A DNA stretch of 64,000 bases from positions 558,001-622,000 of the forward strand of contig NZ_CAJPUX010000002.1 in the NCBI RefSeq assembly GCF_905397285.1, read 5' to 3'. The notes beneath the pieces were generated by a model. It saw only the letters and a list, made by a program, of their open reading frames with translations, did not search any database and was not told the origin of the DNA. Source of the stretch: Cupriavidus plantarum. Its GTDB lineage: Bacteria > Pseudomonadota > Gammaproteobacteria > Burkholderiales > Burkholderiaceae. The translations under genes and the position numbers were made by a program. Position 1 is the stretch's first letter; each line of letters starts with the position of its first letter. Of the stretch, positions 17,338-28,024 are shown one piece after another.

Positions 17338-17670
17338 CTTTACAGTTTGTGCAACTATGGACGAAATGTCAAGGATTGCACGCCGGCCGACTCTTTGCTT
17401 CGGGTGACTGCGCTAATTGTGCATCGTCATTGAATCGATTCTATTGAAATAAAATTAATCCTTAATTCATTCGTGAATGCTTGCGCAACGCATGCGGAAG
17501 GCTATGCTGATTTCACGGCGCATATGTCTGGATGATTTGGTCTTTTGTGACTAGAAACGCCGCCTCTGTGCTTGCAGAGGAATGATTTCAGGTTGCTTTT
17601 GTTTTAAATAATAAATTTTGAAAAAAAGCGGAATTCGTAGGCGTCATAATCAAAAAATAGGGGGCGCGTC
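17338..17670. other. AT-rich divergent promoter region before the chitinase/secretion cluster
   Basis: 333 bp, clearly more AT-rich than the rest of the window (runs such as AAATAAAATTAATCC and TTTTAAATAATAAATTTTG). TTGTGCA occurs as a direct repeat at 17347-17353 and 17417-17423, 70 bp apart, near the DauR-type gene. A GGGGG ribosome-site-like tract precedes the chitinase ATG. A promoter for the chitinase and possibly the whole secretion operon must lie here, but I cannot assign -35/-10 elements with confidence. Confidence 0.55.
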
Positions 17671-19752
17671 ATGAAACGCTCATTGTTGCCCGCGGTATTC
17701 GCGATGCTGGCCGGCGCCGCCTTTGCGCAGCAGGCCTGGCAGGAGGGCGCCACGTATGCGACCGGCACACGGGTCACCTACAACGGGCGTCTCTATGAAG
17801 CGATGCAGGCGCATACGGCGTTTGTGGGCGCGGGATGGAATCCGGCGGCTTCGCCGACGTTGTGGCGCGATCTGGGGCCGGCAGGGACCCCCAGTCCGGC
17901 GCCGGCGCCAGCGCCTTCGCCCGCACCGGCACCGTCTCCATCGCCCTCTCCGGCACCCTCTCCGGCACCAACACCCAGTCCGAGTCCCGCGCCGGCCCCG
18001 GCGCCCGCCTCGGGGTGCTTTGCCGCCTGGTCGGGGAGCCAGGCCTACGCGGAGGCGGGCACGCGCGTCACCTATAACGGGCGCAACTATCGCAACAAGT
18101 GGTGGACGCAGGGGGAAAATCCCGCTCAGTCTGGCGCGTGGGGCGTCTGGGAAGATCTCGGCGCATGCTCGGGCACGCCCGCGCCGAGCCCGGCACCCGC
18201 ACCCGCACCCGCACCCGCACCCGCACCGGCACCGGCACCGGCACCGGCACCAGCACCAGCACCCGCACCGGCACCGGCACCGGCACCGGCACCGGCACCG
18301 GCACCAGCACCGGCACCGGCACCAGCGCCGGCACCGGCACCGGCACCCGCGCCAGCACCGGCACCAACGCCGGCACCCGCACCGGCGCCCGCACCCAGTC
18401 CCGTGCCGGCTCCGGCGCCATCGGGGGCGCGCGAGGTGGGTGGATATTTCGCGCAGTGGGGCATCTATGGGCGCAACTACAAGGTCAAGAACATCGACAC
18501 GTCGGGCGCCGCGCGGCACCTCACGTTCATCAACTACGCGTTCGGCAACGTCTATGCCAAGAACGGTGGCTACGAGTGCGACATCATCACCAAGGCGGAG
18601 CCAGGGGCCACGGACCCGAACAATCCTGAAGCGGGCACCGGTGGCGATGGCTGGGCGGATTACCAGAAGGGCTTCACGAGTGCGGAGTCCGTCGATGGCA
18701 CGGCCGACGCGTGGGGCTTTGCGTGGGATGACCCGCGGAACGGCAAGGCGGGCCCGCTCAAAGGCAATTTCAACCAGCTGCTGCAGCTCAAGAAGAAGTA
18801 TCCGAGCCTCAAGGTCATGATTTCGATCGGGGGATGGACGTGGTCCAAGTGGTTCGGCCGCGCCGCATCGACCGACGCCTTGCGCAAGCAGCTGGTCTCT
18901 TCATGCATCAATCTCTACATCAAGGGCAACCTGCCGTTCGACTCGGGCGGCAATGCCGGTGGAGAGGGTGTGGGCGCGGGAGTGTTCGACGGCATCGACA
19001 TCGACTGGGAATTCCCGGGCGGCGGCGGCCAGCCGTACAACATCGTCGATCCGAACGACAAAAAGAACTTCACCGCGTTGCTTGCGGAGTTCCGCCGGCA
19101 ACTCGATGCTGCTGGCTCCCAGATCGGCAAGCGGCTGCTGCTGACCGTCGCGATCGGTTCCGGAGGCGACAAGATCGCCAATACGGAGCCCGGCGAATAC
19201 AGCAAGTCGCTCGACTGGATCAACATCATGTCCTACGACTATCACGGCGGCTGGGAGGCGACGGGTCCCACGGACTTCCAGTCGAACCTGTACGTCGATC
19301 CGGAGAGCCCGAACGCGAAGACCGAGATGGGCAAGACTTACAACGTCGATGCCTCGGTCAAGGGACTGCTCGCCGCGGGCGTCCCCGCGTCGAAGATCGT
19401 CGTCGGCGTGCCGATGTACGGACGCGGATGGACGGGCGTCACGCCGGGACCGAAGGGCGACGGACTCTATCAGCCCGCAGCCAAGCCCGCCGCTGGCGCG
19501 TACGAGGCGGGCATCGAGGACTACAAGATCCTCGTCAACAAGCCCGGGAAGGTTTACGAGCATCCGGTGGCGAAGCAGTCCTGGAAGTTCGACGGCACCA
19601 CGTTCTGGTCGTACGACACGCCCGCCACGGTACGCACGAAGGTCAACTACGTGAAGCAGAACAACCTGCGCGGCGTGTTCTCGTGGGAGCTCGACGGCGA
19701 TACCGCCGATGCGGAAATCATGAAGGTGATGGGCGAGGTCAATGGCCAGTAA
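17671..19752 (+). CDS. Secreted GH18 chitinase with two chitin-binding modules
   Basis: A 693-residue exported enzyme. Residues 1-19 are a signal peptide ending FAQ. A first ChtBD3/CBM5-12-type module (AWQEGATYATGTRVTYNGRLY) covers about 21-70, then a Pro/Ala/Ser linker. A second module (CFAAWSGSQAYAEAGTRVTYNG...WWTQG) covers about 112-165, then a long (Pro-Ala)n linker. The GH18 barrel starts near residue 255. The catalytic signature DGIDIDWE is intact at residues 440-447, with E447 the acid. It hydrolyses beta-1,4-N-acetylglucosamine chains. It directly precedes a type II secretion-like operon, which is the probable export route after Sec. A GH19 enzyme with the same N-terminal modules closes the cluster. 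Confidence 0.95.
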   Translation: MKRSLLPAVFAMLAGAAFAQQAWQEGATYATGTRVTYNGRLYEAMQAHTAFVGAGWNPAASPTLWRDLGPAGTPSPAPAPAPSPAPAPSPSPSPAPSPAPTPSPSPAPAPAPASGCFAAWSGSQAYAEAGTRVTYNGRNYRNKWWTQGENPAQSGAWGVWEDLGACSGTPAPSPAPAPAPAPAPAPAPAPAPAPAPAPAPAPAPAPAPAPAPAPAPAPAPAPAPAPAPAPAPTPAPAPAPAPSPVPAPAPSGAREVGGYFAQWGIYGRNYKVKNIDTSGAARHLTFINYAFGNVYAKNGGYECDIITKAEPGATDPNNPEAGTGGDGWADYQKGFTSAESVDGTADAWGFAWDDPRNGKAGPLKGNFNQLLQLKKKYPSLKVMISIGGWTWSKWFGRAASTDALRKQLVSSCINLYIKGNLPFDSGGNAGGEGVGAGVFDGIDIDWEFPGGGGQPYNIVDPNDKKNFTALLAEFRRQLDAAGSQIGKRLLLTVAIGSGGDKIANTEPGEYSKSLDWINIMSYDYHGGWEATGPTDFQSNLYVDPESPNAKTEMGKTYNVDASVKGLLAAGVPASKIVVGVPMYGRGWTGVTPGPKGDGLYQPAAKPAAGAYEAGIEDYKILVNKPGKVYEHPVAKQSWKFDGTTFWSYDTPATVRTKVNYVKQNNLRGVFSWELDGDTADAEIMKVMGEVNGQ
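18172..18423 (+). repeat. Hexanucleotide (GCACCG/GCACCA) tract coding a Pro-Ala linker in GH18 chitinase
   Basis: About 250 bp made largely of GCACCG, GCACCC and GCACCA units encode repeated Pro-Ala between the second chitin-binding module and the catalytic domain. Six-base units keep the reading frame, so replication slippage would change only linker length. Confidence 0.85.
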
Positions 19753-19786
19753 TCACAGGCCCGTGGACAAGCCGAAGAGAGGACAT

Positions 19787-20239
19787 ATGCCAGGACGCCT
19801 TCGCGAGAGAGACCGGCAGTGCCGCGAGACCGTCCGACGGCGCGGCTTCACGCTGCTCGAGTTGCTGGTGGTGCTGCTCATCATTGCGCTGCTGGCCGGG
19901 TACGTCGGGCCGCGGCTGTTCGGCGAGGTCGGCAAGGCCAAGACCAAGACGGCCGCATCGCAGATGAAGTCGATCGCCAACGCGCTCGACCGGTACCGGC
20001 TCGATACCGGGCGGTTTCCCAGCACCGAGGCGGGACTGCAGGCGCTGATGACCAATCAGGGCAATGTCACGGGATGGGACGGTCCCTACATGAGCAGCGA
20101 CATGCCGGCCGATCCGTGGGGACGGCCCTATGTCTACCGCAGCCCCGGCGATGGCGGGAAGGACTACGACCTGCTGACGCTCGGCAGCGACGGCAAGCCG
20201 GGCGGCACCGGTGAGGATCAGGACGTCGTCAGCAAGTAG
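19787..20239 (+). CDS. gspG: Type II secretion major pseudopilin GspG
   Basis: A 150-residue major pseudopilin. A 20-residue basic leader ends at Gly20, followed by the processed N-terminus FTLLELLVVLLIIALLAGYV with Glu at mature position 5. The body has the conserved GspG pattern: MKSIANALDRYRLDTGRFPSTEAGLQAL, then PADPWGRPYVYRSPG and YDLLTLGSDGKPGG with the calcium-loop residues. I chose the ATG at 19787 (AGAGGA just before it); an earlier in-frame ATG at 19742 overlaps the chitinase stop. It needs a prepilin peptidase, which is not in the window. Confidence 0.95.
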   Translation: MPGRLRERDRQCRETVRRRGFTLLELLVVLLIIALLAGYVGPRLFGEVGKAKTKTAASQMKSIANALDRYRLDTGRFPSTEAGLQALMTNQGNVTGWDGPYMSSDMPADPWGRPYVYRSPGDGGKDYDLLTLGSDGKPGGTGEDQDVVSK

Positions 20240-20250
20240 CAGGGACCGGC

Positions 20251-21459
20251 ATGCGATATCGGGTTCGGGGCAGGTCGGACGGTGGCGAGCAAACGCTCGA
20301 TATCGAGGCGGACGACGAGGCGCAGGTGCGAAGCACGGTGGAGGCCATGGGAATGGAACTGTTGGAGATCCTGCCGGACGACGCGTCGGGCCAGGGGCGC
20401 GGCGCGGGTCTTGCCGCAAGTCTTGCGTTCCGCAAGCCGGTCTTCGACAGCGCGCTGTTCACGCAGGAGCTCATCGCGTTGCTCGATGCGGGGCTGAGCC
20501 TGGTCGAGACCGTGGAGACGCTGCGCGACAAGAGCGCCCAGGGGATCAACCGCACCGTGCTGACGCGCATCGTCTCCGCGCTGTACGAGGGGTTGCCGTT
20601 GTCCAAGGCGCTGGAGCAGCAGCCCGAGCAGTTTCCCGTCCTGTATGTCGCCACCGTGGCTTCCGCGGAACGCACGGGCGCGTTGTCCGAAGCGCTCAAG
20701 CGCTACCACCATTACGATGCACGGCTCGCCGTCGTGCGCAAGAAGGTGGTGTCGTCGATGGTCTATCCCGTGATCGTCATCGCCGCGGGCACGCTGATCA
20801 TCCTGTTCCTCGCGTTCTATGTGGTGCCGAAGTTCAGCAGCGTCTACGAATCGATGAAGGACATTCCCGCCAGCGCGCGCGTGATGCTGTGGTGGGGCAG
20901 GCTGGTCCACGCGCACGGCATGGTGCTGTTGCTGGGCATCGTCGTCACGCTCGCCGGGCTGGTGATGGGCTTGCGCACGGGCGCCGCGCGCGCATGGCTC
21001 CGGGACATGCTGACGCGGTTGCCGAAAGTGGCGACATACCAGCACCTGTTCGTGCTCACGCGCTTCTATCGCACGATGGGGCTGCTGCTGTCCGGTGGCA
21101 TGCCCGTCGTGGCGGCGATGGAGATGTCCGCGCAGTTGCTCCCCGCGACCATGCGGCCGTCGCTGGCCCGCGCGCTGGAGGACATCCGCGCGGGCAGGTC
21201 GCTTTCCGCCGCGTTGCCCGCGGCGGGGCTCACCACGCCGGTGGCGGAGCGGCTGATCCGCGTGGGCGAGCAGAGCGGCGAACTCCCGAAGATGGTGACG
21301 CGTTCCGCCGAGTTCTGCGACGAGGAACTCGACCGGGCAATCGACACGCTCATGCGTGTGTTCGAGCCCGTGCTGATGCTCGTGGTCGGCGGCATCGTCG
21401 GTACGGTCATCTTTCTGCTGTACATGCCGATCTTTCAGCTGGCAGGCAGTGTGGGGTGA
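20251..21459 (+). CDS. gspF: Type II secretion inner-membrane platform protein GspF
   Basis: A 402-residue polytopic protein with the two-repeat GspF/PilC layout. After an N-terminal soluble domain, the first helical bundle holds FTQELIALLDAGLSLVETVETL. The second holds YQHLFVLTRFYRTMGLLLSGGMPVVAAMEM and the family-typical LIRVGEQSGELPKM. Three membrane segments are seen: FLAFYVV around residue 188, the LLLGIVVTLAGL region, and LMLVVGGIVGTVIFLLYMPIF at the end. It anchors the secretion ATPase to the membrane. It starts 11 bp after gspG and ends 3 bp before gspE. Confidence 0.93.
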   Translation: MRYRVRGRSDGGEQTLDIEADDEAQVRSTVEAMGMELLEILPDDASGQGRGAGLAASLAFRKPVFDSALFTQELIALLDAGLSLVETVETLRDKSAQGINRTVLTRIVSALYEGLPLSKALEQQPEQFPVLYVATVASAERTGALSEALKRYHHYDARLAVVRKKVVSSMVYPVIVIAAGTLIILFLAFYVVPKFSSVYESMKDIPASARVMLWWGRLVHAHGMVLLLGIVVTLAGLVMGLRTGAARAWLRDMLTRLPKVATYQHLFVLTRFYRTMGLLLSGGMPVVAAMEMSAQLLPATMRPSLARALEDIRAGRSLSAALPAAGLTTPVAERLIRVGEQSGELPKMVTRSAEFCDEELDRAIDTLMRVFEPVLMLVVGGIVGTVIFLLYMPIFQLAGSVG

Positions 21460-21462
21460 GAG

Positions 21463-23124
<1,662 letters not shown>

Positions 23125-23138
23125 CGCGAGGAGGAACC

Positions 23139-24038
23139 ATGCCGCAATGGCTCAACCAGTCGCGGTCGCTCATGGATCGCGCCGCCGTGTCGGGGCGCCG
23201 GTGGCGCGAGATGGTCGCCAGGTCGTTGATGGCGCGCAGGCTGGCGCTTGCCGGGTCGCGTGCCTCGGCATGGCATAGCCGCGTGGAACTATGGCTCGAT
23301 GGCGAGCGGGGTTGCGCGCTGGACACGTCTGGCGTTGGCGAAAAGGCATTGCCGCTCGCGAGCAGTGGCGACGTCGGTGCCGCGCTCGCCGTGGTCGAGG
23401 CGCTCGCGCCGACACCCGCGAAGCGCGGCCTGCATACGCTGCGGGTGATCGTCGGCGCGCCGTTTGTCTGCTATTTCCCGCTGTCATGGCGGCCGATACC
23501 GACGCCCGAGGACTGGGTCGCGCAGGCGCGCACGCAGTTCGCGCGCGGGGGCTTCGGAAATCCGGGCGGATGGCGCTTCGTCGTACCCGACGCGGCCTGG
23601 GGCCAGTCGCGGCTGGCCGCGGCGATGCCGGAAGCGTTGTGCGCCGGGATCGAGCGGCTATGCGCGACGCGCAAGCTGCGGATCGCGGGCATCGAGCCGG
23701 GTTATGTATGCGCATGCCGGGACTACGCGGCGCGCATCGAGGATGGCCGCATCGCGGTGGTGGAGCTCGAGGACATTGCCGCAGAGGGCGCGATTGCGCA
23801 TTGCGGGTTTCGCGCGGCGGGGCAGTGGACGGCATTCGTGACGCTGCCGGTCGCGGGGCCGGTCCTGGCGCACATCGACGATGCCATGCGCGATGCGACG
23901 ATGTTGTGCGGGGTGGAGGCGCCCGAACGGACGTACGTCATCGGCACGGTGCGGGAAGCACGCGCGGAGCCCGGGGACGCCGATGACACGGCCGGGACGA
24001 TGCATTGGCTGCCGACGCCTTGGGAGATCCCGCGATGA
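23139..24038 (+). CDS. PilM/GspL cytoplasmic-domain-like protein of the secretion system
   Basis: A 299-residue protein with no transmembrane segment. It has a strong GAGGAGG ribosome site and sits where gspL or pilM would be. Weak pattern similarity to the actin-like fold of PilM/GspL: alternating strands such as LHTLRVIVGAPFVCYFPL and RIAVVELEDIAAEGAI. I could not find clear phosphate-binding motifs, so this rests on context as much as sequence. It should link the GspE ATPase to the membrane proteins encoded next. Its stop overlaps the next start (ATGA). Confidence 0.6.
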   Translation: MPQWLNQSRSLMDRAAVSGRRWREMVARSLMARRLALAGSRASAWHSRVELWLDGERGCALDTSGVGEKALPLASSGDVGAALAVVEALAPTPAKRGLHTLRVIVGAPFVCYFPLSWRPIPTPEDWVAQARTQFARGGFGNPGGWRFVVPDAAWGQSRLAAAMPEALCAGIERLCATRKLRIAGIEPGYVCACRDYAARIEDGRIAVVELEDIAAEGAIAHCGFRAAGQWTAFVTLPVAGPVLAHIDDAMRDATMLCGVEAPERTYVIGTVREARAEPGDADDTAGTMHWLPTPWEIPR

Positions 24039-24622
24039 ACCTCGCCGCGCTCGATTTTGCCAGGGGGAACCGGCCCCCGTCCGCGCCGGGGCTGATCGCC
24101 GTCGCGTTGGGCGTGGGCGTGCTGGTGGGCGCATTGCAGCTTCTGGGGGCGCTGCAGGAGCGGGGCCAGGCGCTCGACGCGCGCGACGATGCGATGGCCG
24201 CGCAGGAGCGGCAACGCGAGACCATCAGCAAGGCGCACCGCAACCTGGAGGACCCGCGCGCCCGCGAGCTCATGGCGATGCAACGGTACGCGACAGAGCC
24301 CGCGCGGCATCTGATCGAACATGGCTGGCGGCCGAACCTCGCGTTGCTGTCGGCGGAACTAGCCACCGCCACGCGCGAGATCAACCTCGTGTTCGAGACG
24401 CGCAGCGCGCAGGAGGCGCTGTCGTTCGCGGACTGGCTGGCCTCTCAACCCAACACGGAGCGCGTGGTCATCAAGCGGCAAGTCGAGAAGCCGGGGCCGC
24501 CGGTGAAGTCCGTCGAGACGGCGCTGCAGGTCATCTGGCGCCCGTATCGCGGCCTGCCGGCGGCCCCCGCGGCGGAGGGTGGCGCCAGTGCCTCAGCGCC
24601 CCCCGCCAAGGGGGCGCCGTGA
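24035..24622 (+). CDS. PilN-like single-pass inner-membrane protein
   Basis: A 195-residue protein with a cytoplasmic N-terminus of about 18 residues containing LAALDFARGNRP, which resembles the PilM-binding motif of PilN. One membrane helix follows (PGLIAVALGVGVLVGALQLLGAL), then a coiled-coil-like stretch (residues 43-75) and a small periplasmic ferredoxin-like domain. The end is Ala/Pro-rich. In canonical type II systems this job belongs to the GspL membrane part; splitting it from the cytosolic part is the type IV pilus arrangement. It overlaps both neighbours by 4 bp. Confidence 0.65.
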   Translation: MNLAALDFARGNRPPSAPGLIAVALGVGVLVGALQLLGALQERGQALDARDDAMAAQERQRETISKAHRNLEDPRARELMAMQRYATEPARHLIEHGWRPNLALLSAELATATREINLVFETRSAQEALSFADWLASQPNTERVVIKRQVEKPGPPVKSVETALQVIWRPYRGLPAAPAAEGGASASAPPAKGAP

Positions 24623-25137
24623 CGCGATGGCTATGGGAACTTCGCCGCGCGCGATGGCGCTTCGGCACGTTCGGCTGGCTGGCGCTGCTGCTGATGGTGG
24701 CGGCGACAGGCGTCGTCGTCATGGAGATTCTGCCGATGCGGGCGGACCTCGCGCGACGGGAGGAAGACCTTTCGCGGCGGGAAGCGGAACTCAAGCACGC
24801 CCCGACACCCGCCCCCGACGTAGTCGGCGGCGGCATGAACGCCGACCAGCGATTCTCGGTGTTCCTCCACAGCTTCCACGCCATCGCCAGCAAGCATGGC
24901 CTGTCGATTCCGCAGGTCACTTACCAGATGGCCACCGAGGACGAGGCATCGCTGCGACGCTACCTCGTGGAGGCCACGTTCACGGGCGCTTACCTGCCTG
25001 TCCGGATGTTCGTGTCCGACTTGCGGCTACTGCGTGGCGTTCGCATCGAGCGTGTATCGCTCTCGCGGACGGGCATCGACAAGACGCAGCTCGACGTGCG
25101 GCTCAAGTGTTCGTTTCTCGTCGAGGTGTCGCCATGA
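24619..25137 (+). CDS. PilO/GspM-like inner-membrane protein
   Basis: A 172-residue protein starting at GTG 24619, which overlaps the previous stop (GTGA). One membrane helix (FGWLALLLMVAATGVVVMEIL) is followed by a short Arg/Glu-rich coiled-coil and a periplasmic domain whose strands end ..TGIDKTQLDVRLKCSFLVEV.. as in PilO/GspM-type ferredoxin folds. It probably pairs with the PilN-like protein. Assignment rests on topology and gene order. Confidence 0.65.
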   Translation: MTRWLWELRRARWRFGTFGWLALLLMVAATGVVVMEILPMRADLARREEDLSRREAELKHAPTPAPDVVGGGMNADQRFSVFLHSFHAIASKHGLSIPQVTYQMATEDEASLRRYLVEATFTGAYLPVRMFVSDLRLLRGVRIERVSLSRTGIDKTQLDVRLKCSFLVEVSP

Positions 25138-25652
25138 GCCGCGCGCGGATTCGCGAGCGCGTTGACGCCGCGCGCATGGCGTGGCCGGTGGCCTTGTTGC
25201 TCGGGCTGTCGAGTGTCCCGGCTGCTGCCCAACGGGGCGGGCAACCCGGAGCACCCGCGCAGCAAGGGGCACAACAAGGGGCACAACAAGGGGCATCGGG
25301 CGCGGCGGCAGAGCCGCCCATCGTGGACCTGTTCCCGAGTCAGTCCTGGCTCCCGCCACCGCCCCCGCCGCCCCCGCCACCTCCGCCCCCGCCGCCGCCG
25401 AAGGACCCGCCTCCGCTGCCGTTTCGCGTGCGGTCGCTATGGATCGACCCGCACGGGGACGTCTACGCGGTGCTGACGGTCGGCGCACAGGAGTTCCCGG
25501 TCTGCGCGGCATGCCAGAAGAAGGGCTTTCTGCGCGTGGGTAGCACGCTGCTCGGTGCCTACCGCATCGAACAGGTCACGCGGGACGAGATCGCGCTGAC
25601 TTACCTGCCGATGAAGCGGCGCCAGTCGATATCACTGGGAGGCGGAAAATGA
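25134..25652 (+). CDS. PilP/GspC-like periplasmic connector with polyproline linker
   Basis: A 172-residue protein. The N-terminal hydrophobic stretch (AWPVALLLGLSSVPAAA) is a signal peptide or anchor. A Gln/Gly/Ala-rich region with GAQQ repeats follows, then FPSQSWLPP and an uninterrupted run of about 17 prolines at residues 73-90. The C-terminal 80 residues (FRVRSLWIDPHGDVYAVLTVG...) resemble the HR/PilP domain that touches the secretin N-terminus. Two Cys (CAAC) are an unusual addition. It overlaps both neighbours by 4 bp; the next gene is the secretin. Confidence 0.65.
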   Translation: MSRARIRERVDAARMAWPVALLLGLSSVPAAAQRGGQPGAPAQQGAQQGAQQGASGAAAEPPIVDLFPSQSWLPPPPPPPPPPPPPPPPKDPPPLPFRVRSLWIDPHGDVYAVLTVGAQEFPVCAACQKKGFLRVGSTLLGAYRIEQVTRDEIALTYLPMKRRQSISLGGGK

Positions 25653-27547
25653 AACGGCTCGGTAGGGTGGCGGCCCGCGTGATCGTGTCGATGCTGCTGT
25701 GTTCCTGTGCCACCGACATGCGAAACCGCGAACTCGACCAGAGGCTTGCGGGCCTGCCGCCAGACGAGGCCTTGCAGGTGCTGGCACGGACGAGCGCGGA
25801 GTATCCGGACGACCTCGATATCCGGAGTCGCTATCTCGCCCAGCGGCGGCAGGTCGCGAATGACTACCTGTCGCGGGCAGTGGTGGCCTACGAGGCCGGC
25901 GACGCGGCGCAGGCACGCATGTTTGCGCAACGGGCGCAGGCGGCCGCGCCCGGCGACGACACGCCGACCTCGATGATCGAGTGGATCGACCGCCAGGCGC
26001 CGCTCGACATGGCGGTGGCGCATGCGGAAGCGGTACGCGGCGATCGCCCCGACGAGGCGCTGGCGATCGTCAACGACGTCCTGGCGAAGCAGCCCGCCAA
26101 CGTTCGCGCCGGTCGCCTGCGCAACGAACTGACCGCCCCGAAAGGGCAGGACCTGGGCCCGCAACTGTCGCGCGACCTGAGCCAGCCCATCACGGTGCAG
26201 TTCCGCGACCAGCCGCTGATCAGCATCTTCGAGCTCGTGTCGAACATCACGGGACTCAACTTCACGTTCGACCGCGAGGTCGTCGCCACCGCGCCCACCA
26301 CGATCTACGCGACCAACACGCCCGTGCGGCAGGTGCTGACGCTGGTGCTGCAGGCCAACCAGCTGGCCAGCAAGATCGTCAGCGGCAATTCGCTGCTCGT
26401 GTATCCGAAGCGGCAGGACAAGGAAGCCGAGTACCGGGACCTCGTCGTGCGGACGTTCTACCTTCATAACGCCCAGGCACCGCAGGTGCTGGCCACGCTG
26501 AAGCAAATGGTCAAGTCGAAGGACCTGATTCTCGACGAGCGGACCAACGCAATCATCATGCGCGACACCGCGGAGGCGATCAAGGTGGCCGAGCGGCTGG
26601 TTGCCGCACTCGACGTCGTGCCCGCCGAGGTCGTGATCGAGGCGCAGATCCTGGAAGTGAACGCGTCCGATCTGCTGCAACTGGGTATCCAGTATCCCGG
26701 ACGCGTCGAGTTCACCGCGCAGCCGCTGCCTGACGACAACGACCCGACATCGCGCGTGCCCGGCGTGCTCACGCTCGATCAGCTTCGGCATCTGAACGGC
26801 AGCGACATCCTCGTGCGGCTCGGCGCGCCGTCGCTCGCGCTGGACATTCTGCAAAGCCAGGGCAAGACCAAGACGCTGGCGAACCCGCGCATTCGTGTGA
26901 GGAACCGCGAGAAGGCCAAGGTGCTGATCGGCGATCGGCTGCCGGTGGTGACGACCACGCTGTCGAGCAACTTCAGTTCGGAGAGCGTCAATTACCAGGA
27001 CGTGGGGCTGACGCTCGAGGTCGCGCCGGTCATCGTCGGCAGCACCGAGGTGCAGGTCAAGATGCGGCTCGAGGTGTCGAACGTCACGGACAGAATCCAG
27101 ACCGATAGCGGGCTCATCGTCTATCAGATCGGCACGCGATCCGCGGAGACCGTGATGAGCGTGCGCAACAATCAGACGCAGGTGCTGGCGGGGCTGCTCC
27201 AGCGCAACGAGCGCGATACGGGGCAGGGGCTGCCGGGGTTGAGCCGCATTCCGATTCTCGACCGGATCTTCGGCACGCGCACGCAGGAGGAAAAGCAGAC
27301 CGAGCTCATCCTGCTGCTGACGCCGCGGGTGGTGCGGCATCAGGAGATGCCAGCCGGGCATATCGTGACGTTCGACTCGGGCACGGAAGGGCGCATCACG
27401 ACCGAGCGCGACATCATCTCGGGGGATGTGCGGATGCCGCCGAGGGTGGGCGGGGCCCCCTCTGTGCCGCCGTCTGTGCCAACGTCTGTGCCAACCCCGG
27501 CGCCACCGCCCGCGGCGCCGCCCGGGTCGCGCCCGCCGGGGCAGTAG
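25649..27547 (+). CDS. gspD: Secretin, outer-membrane channel of the secretion system (GspD-like)
   Basis: A 632-residue secretin lipoprotein. The lipobox LCSC places the lipidated Cys at residue 20. Residues 25-160 form a TPR-like helical region uncommon in classic GspD and reminiscent of MshL/PilQ-type secretins. An STN-type domain (ITVQFRDQPLISIFELVSNITGLNFTF) and an N1-type domain (RTFYLHNAQAPQVLATLKQMV) follow. The secretin core has VVIEAQILEVNASDLLQLGI, NYQDVGLTLEVAPVI and LAGLLQRNERDT...GLSRIPILDRIFG. The C-terminus is a Pro/Ser/Val-rich tail. Having its own lipid anchor, it may assemble without a separate pilotin. Confidence 0.92.
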   Translation: MKRLGRVAARVIVSMLLCSCATDMRNRELDQRLAGLPPDEALQVLARTSAEYPDDLDIRSRYLAQRRQVANDYLSRAVVAYEAGDAAQARMFAQRAQAAAPGDDTPTSMIEWIDRQAPLDMAVAHAEAVRGDRPDEALAIVNDVLAKQPANVRAGRLRNELTAPKGQDLGPQLSRDLSQPITVQFRDQPLISIFELVSNITGLNFTFDREVVATAPTTIYATNTPVRQVLTLVLQANQLASKIVSGNSLLVYPKRQDKEAEYRDLVVRTFYLHNAQAPQVLATLKQMVKSKDLILDERTNAIIMRDTAEAIKVAERLVAALDVVPAEVVIEAQILEVNASDLLQLGIQYPGRVEFTAQPLPDDNDPTSRVPGVLTLDQLRHLNGSDILVRLGAPSLALDILQSQGKTKTLANPRIRVRNREKAKVLIGDRLPVVTTTLSSNFSSESVNYQDVGLTLEVAPVIVGSTEVQVKMRLEVSNVTDRIQTDSGLIVYQIGTRSAETVMSVRNNQTQVLAGLLQRNERDTGQGLPGLSRIPILDRIFGTRTQEEKQTELILLLTPRVVRHQEMPAGHIVTFDSGTEGRITTERDIISGDVRMPPRVGGAPSVPPSVPTSVPTPAPPPAAPPGSRPPGQ

Positions 27548-27559
27548 GAGGGCGGTGTC

Positions 27560-28024
27560 ATGCGCGGCTTCACGTTGATCGAAATGCTGGTGACACTTGC
27601 GATCGTCGCGATGCTCGCGTCGGTGGCGTTGCCACTGACGCAGGTGGCGGCGCAGCGTGCGAAGGAGGAAGAACTTAAACGCATGCTCTGGAAGATGCGC
27701 GATGCGATCGACGCGTACAAGGCCGCTGCCGAGGCCGGCAAGATCGATCGCACGATCGGTGACAGCGGCTATCCCGCGACGCTAGAGACGCTCGTCGAGG
27801 GGGTGCCCGACAAGACGAGTCCCACGAAGGCGCGCATCTACTTTCTGCGCCGGATTCCGCGCGATCCCATGTGCGATTGCCCGAGCACGGCGGACGCGAA
27901 GACCTGGGGGCGCCGCAGCTATGCGAGCCCGGCGGATGCGCCGCGCGAGGGGGTGGATGTCTATGACGTGTATTCGCAGTCGGCGGATGTCGGGCTCAAC
28001 GGTGTGCCTTACCGGCAATGGTGA
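27560..28024 (+). CDS. Type II secretion pseudopilin 2
   Basis: A 154-residue pseudopilin with a very short leader (Met-Arg-Gly) before FTLIEMLVTLAIVAMLASVALP; Glu5 of the mature form is present. The body has a helical ..RAKEEELKRMLWKMRDAIDAYKAAAEAGK.. stretch and the PRDPMCDCPS segment. Its ..RIYFLRRIPRDPM.. pattern resembles general secretion pathway GspG/GspH-like proteins. It cannot be placed safely as GspH, I or J. It overlaps the next pseudopilin gene by 7 bp. Confidence 0.85.
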   Translation: MRGFTLIEMLVTLAIVAMLASVALPLTQVAAQRAKEEELKRMLWKMRDAIDAYKAAAEAGKIDRTIGDSGYPATLETLVEGVPDKTSPTKARIYFLRRIPRDPMCDCPSTADAKTWGRRSYASPADAPREGVDVYDVYSQSADVGLNGVPYRQW

